Positions 42,730 through 54,955 of a DNA stretch of 64,000 bases are shown here, in pieces (the first letter of the stretch is position 1; each line of letters starts with the position of its first letter). The notes under the pieces are model-generated. The model saw only the letters and a list, made by a program, of their open reading frames with translations, searched no databases and was not told where the DNA came from. Source of the stretch: Cognatiluteimonas lumbrici (GTDB lineage: Bacteria; Pseudomonadota; Gammaproteobacteria; Xanthomonadales; Xanthomonadaceae); NCBI RefSeq assembly GCF_006476065.1, contig NZ_ML636798.1:414816-478815 (forward strand), in the 5' to 3' direction. The position numbers were made by a program, and so were the translations under genes.

Positions 42730-43629
42730 ATGGCTCGCCCGGTCTGGACAGGCACGCTCTCCTTCGGGCTGCTGAACATCCCGGTCTCGTTGATGACCGG
42801 CGAGCGCAAGACCGACATTTCCTTCCGCATGCTGGACTCGCGCAACAAGGCGCCGGTCCGCTACGAGCGCGTCAACGCCGAGACCGGCGAGGAAGTGCCA
42901 TGGAAGGACATCGTCAAGGCCTTCGAATACGAGAAGGGCAGCTACGTGGTGCTCGAGCAGGAGGACATCGCCTCCGCCGCGCCGGAAAGCCATGACGCGA
43001 TCGAGGTCGAGGCCTTCGTCGAGGCCGACGCGGTCGGCCCGCGCTATTTCGAGAAACCCTACGTGCTGGTCCCCGCCAAGAAGGCGGAAAAGGGCTACGT
43101 GCTGCTGCGCGAGGCGCTGCAGAAGACCGGCAAGATCGGCATCGCGCGGGTGGTGATCCGCACCCGCGAGCACCTGTGCGCGGTGATCCCGCACGAAAAC
43201 GCGCTGCTGCTGATGATGATGCGCTACCCGCAGGAACTGGTGGACATCGGCGAGTACAACATCCCCGAGGGCGCCAAGGGCGACTACCGGATCAGCGCCA
43301 AGGAGCTGGCGTTCTCCGAGCAGCTGATCGAGACCATGTCCGGCGAGTGGGACCCGGAGGCCTACCACGACGAATTCCGCGAACGCCTGCAGAAGGTGAT
43401 CCAGGAGCGGATGAAGGCCGACGGCGTGGTCAAGCGCGCCGCCGAGGAGCCGGAAGTCGAGGAGGGCGCCGCCACCAACGTGGTCGACTTCATGTCGCTG
43501 CTGCAGCAGAGCATCGACCGCAACAAGCGTACGCCGGCGAAGAAGAAGGTGCCGGTGAAGAAGACCGCGAAGAAGGCCAAGGCCGCGAAGAAGACGACGA
43601 AGAAGTCGAGCGCGCGCAAGCGTGCGTGA
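42730..43629 (+). CDS. ku: Ku-homology protein of bacterial NHEJ
   Basis: A 299-residue protein. The Ku core (residues 1-260) shows MARPVWTGTLSFGLLNIPVSL, YVLVPAKKAEKGYVLLREALQ, and ENALLLMMMRYPQELVD. Residues about 262-299 are a lysine-rich tail (KKTAKKAKAAKKTTKKSSAR) that in other bacteria aids DNA threading. Ku binds broken double-stranded DNA ends as a homodimer and recruits LigD, encoded 12 bases downstream. Confidence 0.96.
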   Translation: MARPVWTGTLSFGLLNIPVSLMTGERKTDISFRMLDSRNKAPVRYERVNAETGEEVPWKDIVKAFEYEKGSYVVLEQEDIASAAPESHDAIEVEAFVEADAVGPRYFEKPYVLVPAKKAEKGYVLLREALQKTGKIGIARVVIRTREHLCAVIPHENALLLMMMRYPQELVDIGEYNIPEGAKGDYRISAKELAFSEQLIETMSGEWDPEAYHDEFRERLQKVIQERMKADGVVKRAAEEPEVEEGAATNVVDFMSLLQQSIDRNKRTPAKKKVPVKKTAKKAKAAKKTTKKSSARKRA

Positions 43630-43641
43630 CGGAGTGGCGGC

Positions 43642-46101
43642 GTGAGCCTGCGCGAGTACGCACGCAAGCGGCGCTTCGGCGAGACCCCGGAACCGGGGGA
43701 CGAGGCGCCCCGCCCCGGCAAGCGCGGGCGGCGCCCGATCTTCGTGGTCCAGCTGCACCACGCGCGTGCCCGCCACTACGACTTCCGCCTGGAGATGGAC
43801 GGCACGCTGAAGAGCTGGGCCGTGCCCAAGGGACCGTCGTTCCGCCTCGGCGAGAAGCGCCTGGCGGTCGAGGTCGAGGACCATCCCATCGGCTACGCCG
43901 ACTTCGAGGGCGACATCCCGGAGGGCAACTACGGCGCCGGCCACGTGGACATCTTCGACCGCGGCGTGTGGAGCGCGAGCGGCGATCCGCTCGAGTCGCT
44001 GGCCGCCGGCAAGATCGAGTTCACCCTCCACGGCGAGAAGCTGCAGGGCGGCTGGAAGCTGGTGCGCACCCAGCAGGTGCGCAGCGGCAAGCCGCAGTGG
44101 CTGCTGTTCAAGCGCGACGACGAGTGGGCCGGCGACCTCGAGGCCGACGACCTGCTGGACGGCAGCGGCAAGGCCAGGGGAGGCAAGCGCAAGCAGCCTG
44201 CACCGGCGTCCGCGGCGAAGAAGAAGCGTGCGCGCCGCCGCCGGGTGGACTGGGCGGCGCGCGCGGCGGCGCTCGAGGGCGCGCGCCCGAAGCCCAGGTC
44301 CTGGAAGCCGCCGGGTCCCCAACTGGCCACACTGCGCCAGGCACCGCCCGAGGGCGACGACTGGCTGCACGAGCTGAAGTGGGACGGCTACCGGCTGCTG
44401 GTCGAGGTCGCCGACGGCGAAGTGAAGCTGCGCTCGCGCAACGGCCTCGACTGGACCCCGGATTATCCCGACATCGTGCAGGCCTTCGAGGCCCTGCGCA
44501 TCGACGACGGCAGCTTCGACGGCGAACTGATCGCGCTCACCGCCAAGGGCAACGACGACTTCGGCCTGCTGCAGAAGGTGATCTCCGGCAACGCCGACGC
44601 GCCGCTCAAGTGCATGCTGTTCGACATGCCCTCGCTGGCCGGGCAGGACCTGACGCGCACTCGTCTGGACGAGCGCAAGGCGCTCCTGGAGGAACTGCTC
44701 GAAGGCGCGGCGCCCGTGCTCGGCTACAGCCAGCACATCGTCGGGCACGGCGCGGAGGTCTTCGCCGCCAGCCGCAAGCAGGGCATGGAGGGCATCATCA
44801 GCAAGCGCGTCCGGGCCGGCTACGTCGCCGGCCGCTCCGGGAGCTGGATCAAGACCAAGCACGCGCAGTCGGACGAGTTCGTGATCGTGGGCTTCACCGC
44901 GCCGAAGCGCTCGCGCACCGCGTTCGGTTCGCTGCTGATGGCGACCCGCGAGCACGGCGCGCTGAAGTACGTCGGCCGGGTCGGCACCGGCTTCGACGAC
45001 GCCACCCTGCGCGCGGTGCTCGAGCGCCTGCAGCCGCTGGCGCGGCGCGAGCCCACGGTGCTTCTGCCGGCGCACGTACCGTTCCGGCCGCGCGACGTGA
45101 CCTGGGTGGAGCCGGAATTGGTGGCGGAACTCGAGTTCCGCGGTTTCGGCAAGGAGGGCCTGCTGCGGCAGGCCAGCTTCAAGGGCCTGCGCGAGGACAA
45201 GACGGTGAAGGACATCGGCGACCAGACCGCCGCGGGCGAGGCCGTGCGCCTGACCAGCCCCGGCAAGATCATCTTCCCCGAACTGCGCATCACCAAGCAG
45301 CAGGTCGCGGACTACTACCGCACGATCGCGCCGCTGCTGCTGCCCGAGTTGCGCAACCGGCCGCTGTCGCTGGTGCGCTGCCCGGACGGCATCAAGGGCC
45401 AGTGCTTCTTCCAGAAGCACCACGCCGCCACCCTCGGCGACAGCGTGCGCTCGGTGGCGATCCGCGAGAAGGACGGCGGCAGCGAGGACTACCTGTACGT
45501 GGACGACGTCGCCGGACTGCTCGAGCTCGTGCAGATGAACGTGCTCGAGTTCCACCCCTGGGGCGCGCGCATCGAGGACGTGGAGCACCCGGACCGGCTG
45601 GTGTTCGACCTGGACCCGGGACCTGGCGTGGACTGGGCCGCGATCAAGGCCGCGGCGCGCGACGTCCGCGACCGCCTCGCCGAAGTCGGACTGGAGAGCT
45701 TCCTGCGCCTGTCCGGCGGCAAGGGCCTGCACGTGGTAGTGCCGATCGCGCCGGAGCAGGACTGGACGCGCGCCAAGGCGTTCTGCGAGGCGTTCGCGCG
45801 CGCGATGGCCACCCAGGCCCCGGACCGCTACGTGGCCACCGCCACCAAGTCCAAGCGCGGCGGCGTCATCTTCATCGACTGGCTGCGCAACGGCCGCGGC
45901 GCCACCAGCGTGGCGAGCTGGTCATTGCGCGCACGCAAGGAAGCCGGCGTGGCGGCGCCGCTCGCCTGGAGCGAGCTCGGCCGCACGAAGTCCGGCAACG
46001 ACTACAACCTCGACAAGGCCCTCCGCCGCGCCGCCGCCCAGCGCAAGGACCCCTGGCCCGACTGGGCCGCCGCCACCAAGCAGTCCCTGCCGGACCTTTG
46101 A
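43642..46101 (+). CDS. ligD: ATP-dependent DNA ligase LigD (phosphoesterase-ligase-polymerase)
   Basis: An 819-residue three-domain enzyme from a GTG start. The N-terminal 3'-phosphoesterase domain (about 30-165) has HHARARHYDFRLEMDGTLKSWAVPKGPS. The ligase domain (about 230-525) has catalytic Lys246 in LHELKWDGYRL. The C-terminal primase-polymerase domain (about 545-810) has the metal Asp pair in VFDLDPGPGVDW and LSGGKGLHVVVPIA. It processes, fills and seals double-strand breaks with Ku. The order PE-Lig-Pol is the Pseudomonas-type arrangement. Confidence 0.97.
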   Translation: MSLREYARKRRFGETPEPGDEAPRPGKRGRRPIFVVQLHHARARHYDFRLEMDGTLKSWAVPKGPSFRLGEKRLAVEVEDHPIGYADFEGDIPEGNYGAGHVDIFDRGVWSASGDPLESLAAGKIEFTLHGEKLQGGWKLVRTQQVRSGKPQWLLFKRDDEWAGDLEADDLLDGSGKARGGKRKQPAPASAAKKKRARRRRVDWAARAAALEGARPKPRSWKPPGPQLATLRQAPPEGDDWLHELKWDGYRLLVEVADGEVKLRSRNGLDWTPDYPDIVQAFEALRIDDGSFDGELIALTAKGNDDFGLLQKVISGNADAPLKCMLFDMPSLAGQDLTRTRLDERKALLEELLEGAAPVLGYSQHIVGHGAEVFAASRKQGMEGIISKRVRAGYVAGRSGSWIKTKHAQSDEFVIVGFTAPKRSRTAFGSLLMATREHGALKYVGRVGTGFDDATLRAVLERLQPLARREPTVLLPAHVPFRPRDVTWVEPELVAELEFRGFGKEGLLRQASFKGLREDKTVKDIGDQTAAGEAVRLTSPGKIIFPELRITKQQVADYYRTIAPLLLPELRNRPLSLVRCPDGIKGQCFFQKHHAATLGDSVRSVAIREKDGGSEDYLYVDDVAGLLELVQMNVLEFHPWGARIEDVEHPDRLVFDLDPGPGVDWAAIKAAARDVRDRLAEVGLESFLRLSGGKGLHVVVPIAPEQDWTRAKAFCEAFARAMATQAPDRYVATATKSKRGGVIFIDWLRNGRGATSVASWSLRARKEAGVAAPLAWSELGRTKSGNDYNLDKALRRAAAQRKDPWPDWAAATKQSLPDL

Positions 46102-46103
46102 GA

Positions 46104-46213
46104 CATTCTTTGGCCACAGATCACACAGATTGAAAAGGATCAAAACGAACTGGGCCCGCGCAACTTCAAGCTCGCGCGGGCCCAATCCTTTTTTTATCTG
46201 TGAAATCTGTGGC
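46104..46213. repeat. CCACAGAT-family inverted repeat with internal hairpin
   Basis: Left arm CATTCTTTGGCCACAGATCA then CACAGATTGAAAAGGAT; right arm ATCCTTTTTTTATCTGTGAA then ATCTGTGGC. The core differs from the copy at 25114 and holds a GC-rich hairpin. It fills the gap between ligD and the convergent dcp gene. Confidence 0.8.
46151..46195. terminator. Bidirectional-type terminator inside the repeat
   Basis: TGGGCCCGCGC (46151-46161) pairs perfectly with GCGCGGGCCCA (46174-46184); the plus strand then has AATCC and seven T residues. On the minus strand the stem is followed by GTTCGTTTTGATCCTTTTC, a T-rich tract. It should stop both ligD and dcp transcripts. Confidence 0.8.
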
Positions 46214-46223
46214 TAGCTGTTGC

Positions 46224-48395
46224 TCAGTCCAGGCCGCGGCGCTCGAGGAGGGGCTGGATGTCGGGGGCGTGGCCGGCGAAGTCCTGGAACAGTTCCAGGG
46301 CATCCTTGCTCCCGCCCTGCGACAGCAGGGTGGCGCGGAAGTGGTCGCCGTTGGCGCGGCTCAGGCCGCCGTTGTCCTTGAACCACTGCACCGTGTTCGC
46401 GTCCAGCACCTCGGACCAGATGTAGGCGTAGTAGCCGGCCGCGTAGCCGCCCATGATGTGGCTGAAGTAGGGCGTGCGGTAGCGCGGCGGGACCGCGGCG
46501 AAGTCGAGCCCGACCTTCGCCAGCGCGGCGGCCTCGAACGGCATCACGCCGTCCGGGCCCGGGATCTGCGAGGCCTCGGTCAGCTGGTGCCACTCCTGGT
46601 CGAGCATCGCTGCCGCCAGGTACTCGGTGGTGGCGAAGCCCTGGTTGAACTTGCTGCTGGCCAGCACCTTGTCGAGCAGCTCGCGCGGCATCGGCTCGCC
46701 GGTCTGGTAGTGCTTCGCGTAGTTGGCGAGCACGCTCGGCCAGTCGGCCCACATCTCGTTGACCTGCGACGGGAACTCGACGAAGTCGCGCGGCACGCTG
46801 GTGCCGGAGAAGTACGGGTACTTCACGTTCGAGAACATGCCGTGCAGCGCATGCCCGAACTCGTGGAACATGGTCGTCACCTCGTCCCAGGTCAGCAGCG
46901 TCGGCTCGCCGGCGGCCGGCTTGGGGATGTTGAGGTGGTTGGCGACCACCGGCTTGTAGCCGGTCAGTCCGGACTGGTCGACGTAGGAGTTCATCCACGC
47001 GCCGCCGCGCTTGGACGGGCGCGCGTACATGTCGGCGATGAAGATCGCCAGCTGCGAGCCGTCCTTGTCGAACACGTCGAACACGCGCACGTCTTCCTGG
47101 TACACCGGCAGGTCGTGGCGCTCCTTGAAGGTCAGGCCGTAGACCTGGTTGGCGGCGTGGAAGACACCGTTCACCAGCACGTTGTCCAGCTCCAGGTACG
47201 GCTTGAGCTGCGACTCGTCGAAGGCGAACTTCTCCTGGCGCACCTTCTCGGTGTAGTAGGCCCAGTCCCAGGGCTGCAGCTGGAAGGTCGGCTCGCCCTT
47301 GGCGGCCTGTTCCTTGTCGATCATCGCCTGCAGGTCGGCGGCTTCCTTCCTGGCGTTGGCGACCGCGGCCGGGGCCAGGCGGCCGAGCATCTCGTTCACC
47401 GCCTGCGGCGTCTTCGCGGTCTCGTCGGCGAGCACGAACGAAGCGTAGTCCGGGTAGCCCAGCATCTTCGCGCGCTCCAGGCGCAGCGCCATGATCCGCG
47501 ACACCAGGCCGGTGTTGTCGTAGGCGTTGCCGCGGCTGCCGCGCGCGACCGAGGCCTCGTGGATGCGCTGGCGCAGGGCGCGGTTCTCGAGGTAGGTGTT
47601 CGGCGGCTGGCCGGTGGTGTTCTGCAGCGCGATCACGTACTTGCCGTCGAGGCCGCGCTTCTTCGCCGCTTCCGCGGCGGCGGTGATGTCGGCTTCCGGC
47701 AGGCCGGCGAGCTCCGCGCGCGTGTCGACCACCACCGCGGAATCGTTGACCTCGGCCAGCACGTTCTGGCTGAACTTGGTGCCCAGCTGCGCGAGCTCGG
47801 CGTTGATCGCCTTCAGCCGCGCCTTGTCGGCGTCTGGCAGCTGGGCGCCGGCGCGGACGAAGTTCTCGTAGTACTTCTCGACCAGGCGGCGGTCCTCGCC
47901 CTGCAGGCCGGAGGCGTCGAGGCCGTCGTGCACCGCCTGGATGCGGGCGAACAGCTTCGGGTCGAGCACGATGGCGTCGCGGTGCGCGGAAAACTTCGGC
48001 GCGTACTCGGCGCGCAGCGCCTCGCGGGCGTCGTTGGTGTCGGCGCTGATCAGCGCGTAGAACACGGTCTGCGCGCGCTCGAGCACGTCGCCGGTGCGCT
48101 GCAGCGCGACGATGGTGTTCTCGAAGGTCGGCGGCTCGGGGTTGTTGGCGATCGCCTGGATCTCGGCCAGCTCGGCGGCCATGCCGCGCTCGAACGCTGG
48201 GCCGAAGTCGCTGTCCCGGATCCTGTCGAACTGCGGGTAGTGCAGCGGCAGCGGGCTCTCGGCGAAGAACGGGTTGGCCTGGCCTTGGCCGGCCTCGGGT
48301 GCGGGAACAGACACGGGCGATGCGTCCTGTGCGGGGGCCTGGGGAGTAACGGCGGCCAGCGCGACGGCCAGCGCCAGGGCAAGGGGATGCCTCAT
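46224..48395 (-). CDS. dcp: M3-family peptidyl-dipeptidase Dcp
   Basis: A 723-residue exported metallopeptidase (signal peptide to about residue 23). The zinc site is His511-Glu-Phe-Gly-His515 in TMFHEFGHALHGMFS, and downstream Glu ligand lies in SQVNEMWADWP-type helix. The family's HxxxGYxxGYYxYxW substrate Tyr motif is HIMGGYAAGYYAYIWSEV. It releases C-terminal dipeptides; E. coli Dcp is cytoplasmic whereas this one carries a signal sequence and is probably periplasmic. GGAG precedes the start. Confidence 0.93.
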   Translation of the reverse strand: MRHPLALALAVALAAVTPQAPAQDASPVSVPAPEAGQGQANPFFAESPLPLHYPQFDRIRDSDFGPAFERGMAAELAEIQAIANNPEPPTFENTIVALQRTGDVLERAQTVFYALISADTNDAREALRAEYAPKFSAHRDAIVLDPKLFARIQAVHDGLDASGLQGEDRRLVEKYYENFVRAGAQLPDADKARLKAINAELAQLGTKFSQNVLAEVNDSAVVVDTRAELAGLPEADITAAAEAAKKRGLDGKYVIALQNTTGQPPNTYLENRALRQRIHEASVARGSRGNAYDNTGLVSRIMALRLERAKMLGYPDYASFVLADETAKTPQAVNEMLGRLAPAAVANARKEAADLQAMIDKEQAAKGEPTFQLQPWDWAYYTEKVRQEKFAFDESQLKPYLELDNVLVNGVFHAANQVYGLTFKERHDLPVYQEDVRVFDVFDKDGSQLAIFIADMYARPSKRGGAWMNSYVDQSGLTGYKPVVANHLNIPKPAAGEPTLLTWDEVTTMFHEFGHALHGMFSNVKYPYFSGTSVPRDFVEFPSQVNEMWADWPSVLANYAKHYQTGEPMPRELLDKVLASSKFNQGFATTEYLAAAMLDQEWHQLTEASQIPGPDGVMPFEAAALAKVGLDFAAVPPRYRTPYFSHIMGGYAAGYYAYIWSEVLDANTVQWFKDNGGLSRANGDHFRATLLSQGGSKDALELFQDFAGHAPDIQPLLERRGLD

Positions 48396-48547
48396 GTCAT
48401 TTTCGCTCCGGGATCGTGAATTCCAAGCGTAGCGGGTCCACGCGCCGCCTGCCCATGACGAAAGGCAGGGGCGCGGCTGCGGTTCACGTCGGCCAAACCG
48501 CCTTCCGGGCAGGCTGTCGGGGTTTCCCGCCAGTACAGGAGCCCCCC

Positions 48548-48967
48548 ATGGAACTCGATAGCGTGATGACCGCCAACCCGGCCTGCTGCAGGCAAAACAC
48601 GCCGTTGCGCCAGGTCGCGCAGATGATGGCGGACAACGACTGCGGGATGATCCCGGTGGTGGACGAGCAGGACGTCCCGGTCGGGGTGATCACCGATCGC
48701 GACATCGCCGTGCGCGCCGTCGCCGGCGGCAAGGACACCACCCGGGCGACCGCGGCCGACTACATGACCACGCCGGTGCGCACGGTGGTCCAGGACAGCA
48801 CCCTGGCCGATTGCGTCGCGGCGATGGAGGCGGGACAGGTCCGCCGCATCCCGGTGGTCGGCGCGGACGGCAAGCTGTGCGGCGTGGTTGCGCAGGCCGA
48901 CATCGCATTGACCGGCAACGACCAGGTCACCGGCGAGGTGGTGCAGCAGGTGTCCAAGCCATCTTGA
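48548..48967 (+). CDS. CBS-domain pair protein
   Basis: A 139-residue protein consisting of two CBS domains: SVMTANPACCRQNTPLRQVAQMMADNDCGMIPVVDEQDVPVGVITDRDIAVRAVA, then DYMTTPVRTVVQDSTLADCVAAMEAGQVRRIPVVGADGKLCGVVAQADIAL. Both end in the usual TDRD/AQAD nucleotide-ribose motif. It probably senses adenine nucleotides or NAD; partner unknown. CAGGAG lies six bases before the ATG. Confidence 0.9.
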   Translation: MELDSVMTANPACCRQNTPLRQVAQMMADNDCGMIPVVDEQDVPVGVITDRDIAVRAVAGGKDTTRATAADYMTTPVRTVVQDSTLADCVAAMEAGQVRRIPVVGADGKLCGVVAQADIALTGNDQVTGEVVQQVSKPS

Positions 48968-49006
48968 GCAGGCCATCCTGAGCAGGCCTTCCTGAGCAGG
49001 CCGGCC
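48965..49006. repeat. 14-base tandem repeat, three units
   Basis: TGAGCAGGCCATCC, TGAGCAGGCCTTCC, TGAGCAGGCCGGCC. Ten of 14 bases are invariant. The first TGA is the stop codon of the CBS gene. Confidence 0.8.
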
Positions 49007-49016
49007 TCGCCGCGGC

Positions 49017-52111
<3,095 letters not shown>

Positions 52112-52115
<4 letters not shown>

Positions 52116-53530
52116 GCGAACCACCCGTGCAGCATCAGCGGCGCGTCGCCGGCGCCGGCGGGGCGGAACGCCCAGGCCCGCTGGCCCTCGCCGGTGTCCA
52201 CCACGTAGTAGTCGCGGCGCACGTCGCCGCCGTCCCACCAGCCGCTCTCGACGCGCTCGGGCCCGGCCTGCACGCGCAGGCCGTGGCCGCGCAGCGGCAG
52301 CGGCCGGGGCAGCAGCCAGGTCGGGCGCGGCGCGCCGGGCAGGGGCTGGGTGGCGGCCGCCGGCAGCGGCACCCGCCGCCAGGCCTGTTCCGGGCGATGG
52401 TCGTCGTGCATCGCCAGCCCGTGCAACGCGTCTTCGCCGAGGCGCGCGCGCAGGCGCTCGCGCAGCAGTTCCCAGGGCATCGCCTGTGCCGGGCGTTCGT
52501 CGAACAGCTCGCGCCCGGCAGGCACGAACGGCGGCAACTGCGTGGCCAGCAGGCGCAGGCCGCGCACCGGTGCCGGGATCGCCGCCTGCTCCAGGCGGCT
52601 GCGCGCGAGCTCGAACAGCAGCGCCGGGTCGCGTTCGGCGGCCAGCAGTCCGACCGCGACCTCGGTGTCGGGGTGGCCTTCGTGTTCGAGCAGGACGGTG
52701 AAGCGCTGCACGCCGCCGTCGCGGCCGGCCAGGTAGGCGCCGAGGTCGGCGGTCATGCGCCGCAACGGGAACAGCAGCGCCTGCGAACTCTCGACCTCGT
52801 GGCCGAGCTCGATGCGCAGGTCGAAGCGGTCCGGCGGCGCGTAGGCCACGTGCGGGTCGGGGGCGCCGCGCAGGCGGTCGAGGTGCTGCAGCAGGCCGGT
52901 CCCGAAGCGCTTGCCGAGCGCGTCGCGCGGCGCGGCGAACAGCTGTCCCAGCCGGCGCAGGCCCATCGCATGCAAGGCCTCGGCCTGCTTCGGCTCCAGT
53001 CCCGCGCGCGCCACCGGGATGCGCGACAGCGCCACCTGCAGCCGCGCCTCGTGCACGATCGCGAGTCCGTCCTGCACCCCGGCGAGCACGCGCGCGGCGC
53101 GCGGGTTCGGCGCCACCGCGATGCGGTGCGCGAAACCGAGTTCGCGCAGGTCCGCGCGCAGCCGCCGCTCGAACACCGGCCACGGCCCGAACAGGCGCAG
53201 GCTCGCGCGCACCTCGAGCGCGATCGCGTCGTCGAAGCCGGCCAGCACCTGCGAGCTGTAGCGGTAGGCCCAGGCGGCGAGGAAGTCGCGCCAGCGCGCG
53301 GTCTCGGCCGGGTCGTGCTCGACGGTGGCGAAGTCGGCCAGCAACGCGTGCGCGGCCGCCAGTGCCTGGCCGCGATGCAGGCCGGCGCGCGCGGCGGCGG
53401 CATTGACCGCCACCAGCACGCGCCGTTGCGCCGGGCCGCCGACCAGCGCCAGCGGCGCTTCCGGACGCGGGTGCCGGCGCAGCACGCCGTCGAGCGCCAG
53501 CGTCGGCAGGTGGATGCAGGCCCAGAGCAT
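52112..53530 (-). CDS. imuB: ImuB, inactive Y-family polymerase homologue
   Basis: A 472-residue protein of the DinB/UmuC superfamily. The N-terminal palm ([46 protein letters not shown]) lacks the three catalytic acidic residues of real Y polymerases, as known for ImuB. The little-finger region and C-terminal tail follow; the tail normally holds a beta-clamp motif, here perhaps around [11 protein letters not shown]. ImuB recruits DnaE2 and ImuA to the clamp. Six bases separate it from imuA. Confidence 0.93.
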
Positions 53531-53536
53531 CGTGGG

Positions 53537-54169
53537 TCAGCCCGCGGCGGGCAGCTCGAAGGCGCGCGCGGGCGGCGTGCCGCCGCGGCACTTCACCACC
53601 CGCAGTCGCGGCGGCGCGCCCTGGATCGCGAGCCGCAACGCCGCCGGCGACGGGTTGGCGAGCGCGCGCAGGTCGCGGAACACGAAGCCGAGCGCGCGCC
53701 CGCTGTCCGCCGCCACCTGCAGCCGGCGCAGCGCGCGGTCGTCGGCATGCGCGCCCTTCGATCCCGGCGGCCAGGCCAGCACCGCGCCGGTGCAGCCCGC
53801 GCGCAGGCACTGCTCGGCGGCCCACAGCGCTTCGCGCGGCGGCGCCTCCACCACATGCAGGTGCGCCAGGTCCACGCCGGCCTGGCGCCAGGCGACGGGA
53901 AAGGGCAGGTAGGGCGGCGCCACCAGCACCACCGGCAGCCCGGCGCGGGTCAGCCGTGCGAGGGTCGGCAGCAGCAGGCGCAGTTCGCCGACGCCGTCGG
54001 CGGGCAACAGCAGTTCGGTGAGCGCGGCCCGCGGCCAGCCGCCTTCCGGCAGCGCCGCGTCCAGCGCCGCGTGTCCGGTCGGCTGCGGCGCGTGCGCCGG
54101 CGGCGACGGACGGCCGCGCCAGACCCGCTGTTGCGAGAGCAGGCTTTCGAGTGCGACGACCTGGCCCAT
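53537..54169 (-). CDS. imuA: ImuA, SOS mutagenesis RecA-like protein
   Basis: A 210-residue RecA/SulA-like protein: [67 protein letters not shown]. The Walker A region is degenerate ([10 protein letters not shown], no GKT/S), typical of the ImuA-A group. It forms the mutasome with ImuB and DnaE2. It is the first gene after lexA, two bases away. Confidence 0.92.
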   Translation of the reverse strand: MGQVVALESLLSQQRVWRGRPSPPAHAPQPTGHAALDAALPEGGWPRAALTELLLPADGVGELRLLLPTLARLTRAGLPVVLVAPPYLPFPVAWRQAGVDLAHLHVVEAPPREALWAAEQCLRAGCTGAVLAWPPGSKGAHADDRALRRLQVAADSGRALGFVFRDLRALANPSPAALRLAIQGAPPRLRVVKCRGGTPPARAFELPAAG

Positions 54170-54171
54170 GC

Positions 54172-54792
54172 TCAGGTCCTGACCAGCCCGCAGTACACCC
54201 CTTCGATGGCGAAGTCCTGGCCGCGCGCGACCTCGATCGGCGCGTAGTCCGGATTGCGCGGCAGCAGGCGCACGGACTGCCCGCGCAACTGCAGGCGCTT
54301 GATCGTCAGTTCTCCGTCCAGCCGCGCCACCACCACCTGGCCGTCGCGCGCATCGCTGCCGCGCTTCACCGCGACCAGGTCGCCGTCGAGGATGCCTTCG
54401 TCGCGCATCGAGTCGCCGTGCACGCGCAGCAGGTAGTCGGGGCGCAGCGGGAACAGCGCCGGATCGAAGCGCAGCACGCGCTGCACGCCGGCGTCGGCGC
54501 CGATCGGCGCGCCGGCGGCGACCCGCCCGAGCACCGGCAGTTCCAGCGACCGGTCCATGTGGGAGTTTTCAGCCAACCGGCTTTCAACCAATTTGATCCC
54601 GCGCGCCTTCCCCGACAGCAGCTCCAGGTGCCCCTTGGCGGCGATCGCCTGCAGGTGCTTCTGCGCCGCGCGGGTCTGGCGGAAGCCGAACGCGGCCGCG
54701 ATCTCGGCCCAGGTCGGCGGCAACCCGTCGCTCTCGATGCGCGCGCGCACGAAGTCCAGGATCGCCTGCTGCCGCTCGGTCAACTCGTCCAT
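54172..54792 (-). CDS. lexA: LexA repressor (LexA2-type, SOS regulator)
   Basis: A 206-residue repressor. The winged helix is residues 1-68 ([43 protein letters not shown]). Self-cleavage occurs between Ala93 and Gly94 in [11 protein letters not shown]; the catalytic dyad is Ser128 (GDSM) and Lys165 (LTIK), 37 residues apart as in E. coli. RecA filaments trigger cleavage and derepress the operon. It heads the lexA-imuA-imuB-dnaE2 unit, so it controls its own mutagenesis cassette. I chose ATG 54792 from family length. Confidence 0.95.
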   Translation of the reverse strand: MDELTERQQAILDFVRARIESDGLPPTWAEIAAAFGFRQTRAAQKHLQAIAAKGHLELLSGKARGIKLVESRLAENSHMDRSLELPVLGRVAAGAPIGADAGVQRVLRFDPALFPLRPDYLLRVHGDSMRDEGILDGDLVAVKRGSDARDGQVVVARLDGELTIKRLQLRGQSVRLLPRNPDYAPIEVARGQDFAIEGVYCGLVRT

Positions 54793-54802
54793 TCCGGAAA
54801 CC

Positions 54803-54828
54803 CTGTAGGAGCGGCGCTGGCGCCGCGA
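54803..54828 (+). repeat. REP element in the lexA leader
   Basis: CTGTAGGAGCGGCGCTGGCG then CCGCGA. It lies 10 bases upstream of the lexA ATG, between promoter and start, and faces an inverted copy at 54929-54954. Confidence 0.8.
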
Positions 54829-54837
54829 TTGCTCCAA

Positions 54838-54855
54838 GGTAACTATTTTAGTACC
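54838..54855. promoter_or_regulatory. Candidate LexA operator
   Basis: GGTAACTATTTTAGTACC is a partial dyad (GGTA...TACC, CTATTTTAG) 46 bases upstream of the lexA start in an AT-rich island. It contains TTAGTA, part of known Xanthomonadaceae LexA boxes. The exact operator of this LexA is not certain from sequence. Confidence 0.4.
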
Positions 54856-54928
54856 TGATAAGTCGCAGGAATACGCACAAGGAAATTCAATGACTTCCCT
54901 GTCTCAGTTCATGCGATTCGGAAAGAAG

Positions 54929-54954
54929 GTCGCGGCGCGAGCGCCGCTCCTACG
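54929..54954 (-). repeat. REP element, inverted copy
   Basis: On the minus strand CCGTAGGAGCGGCGCTCGCG then CCGCGAC. It lies directly downstream of the ferredoxin reductase stop at 54956 and forms an inverted pair with 54803-54828 around the lexA promoter. Confidence 0.8.
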
Positions 54955-54955
54955 G

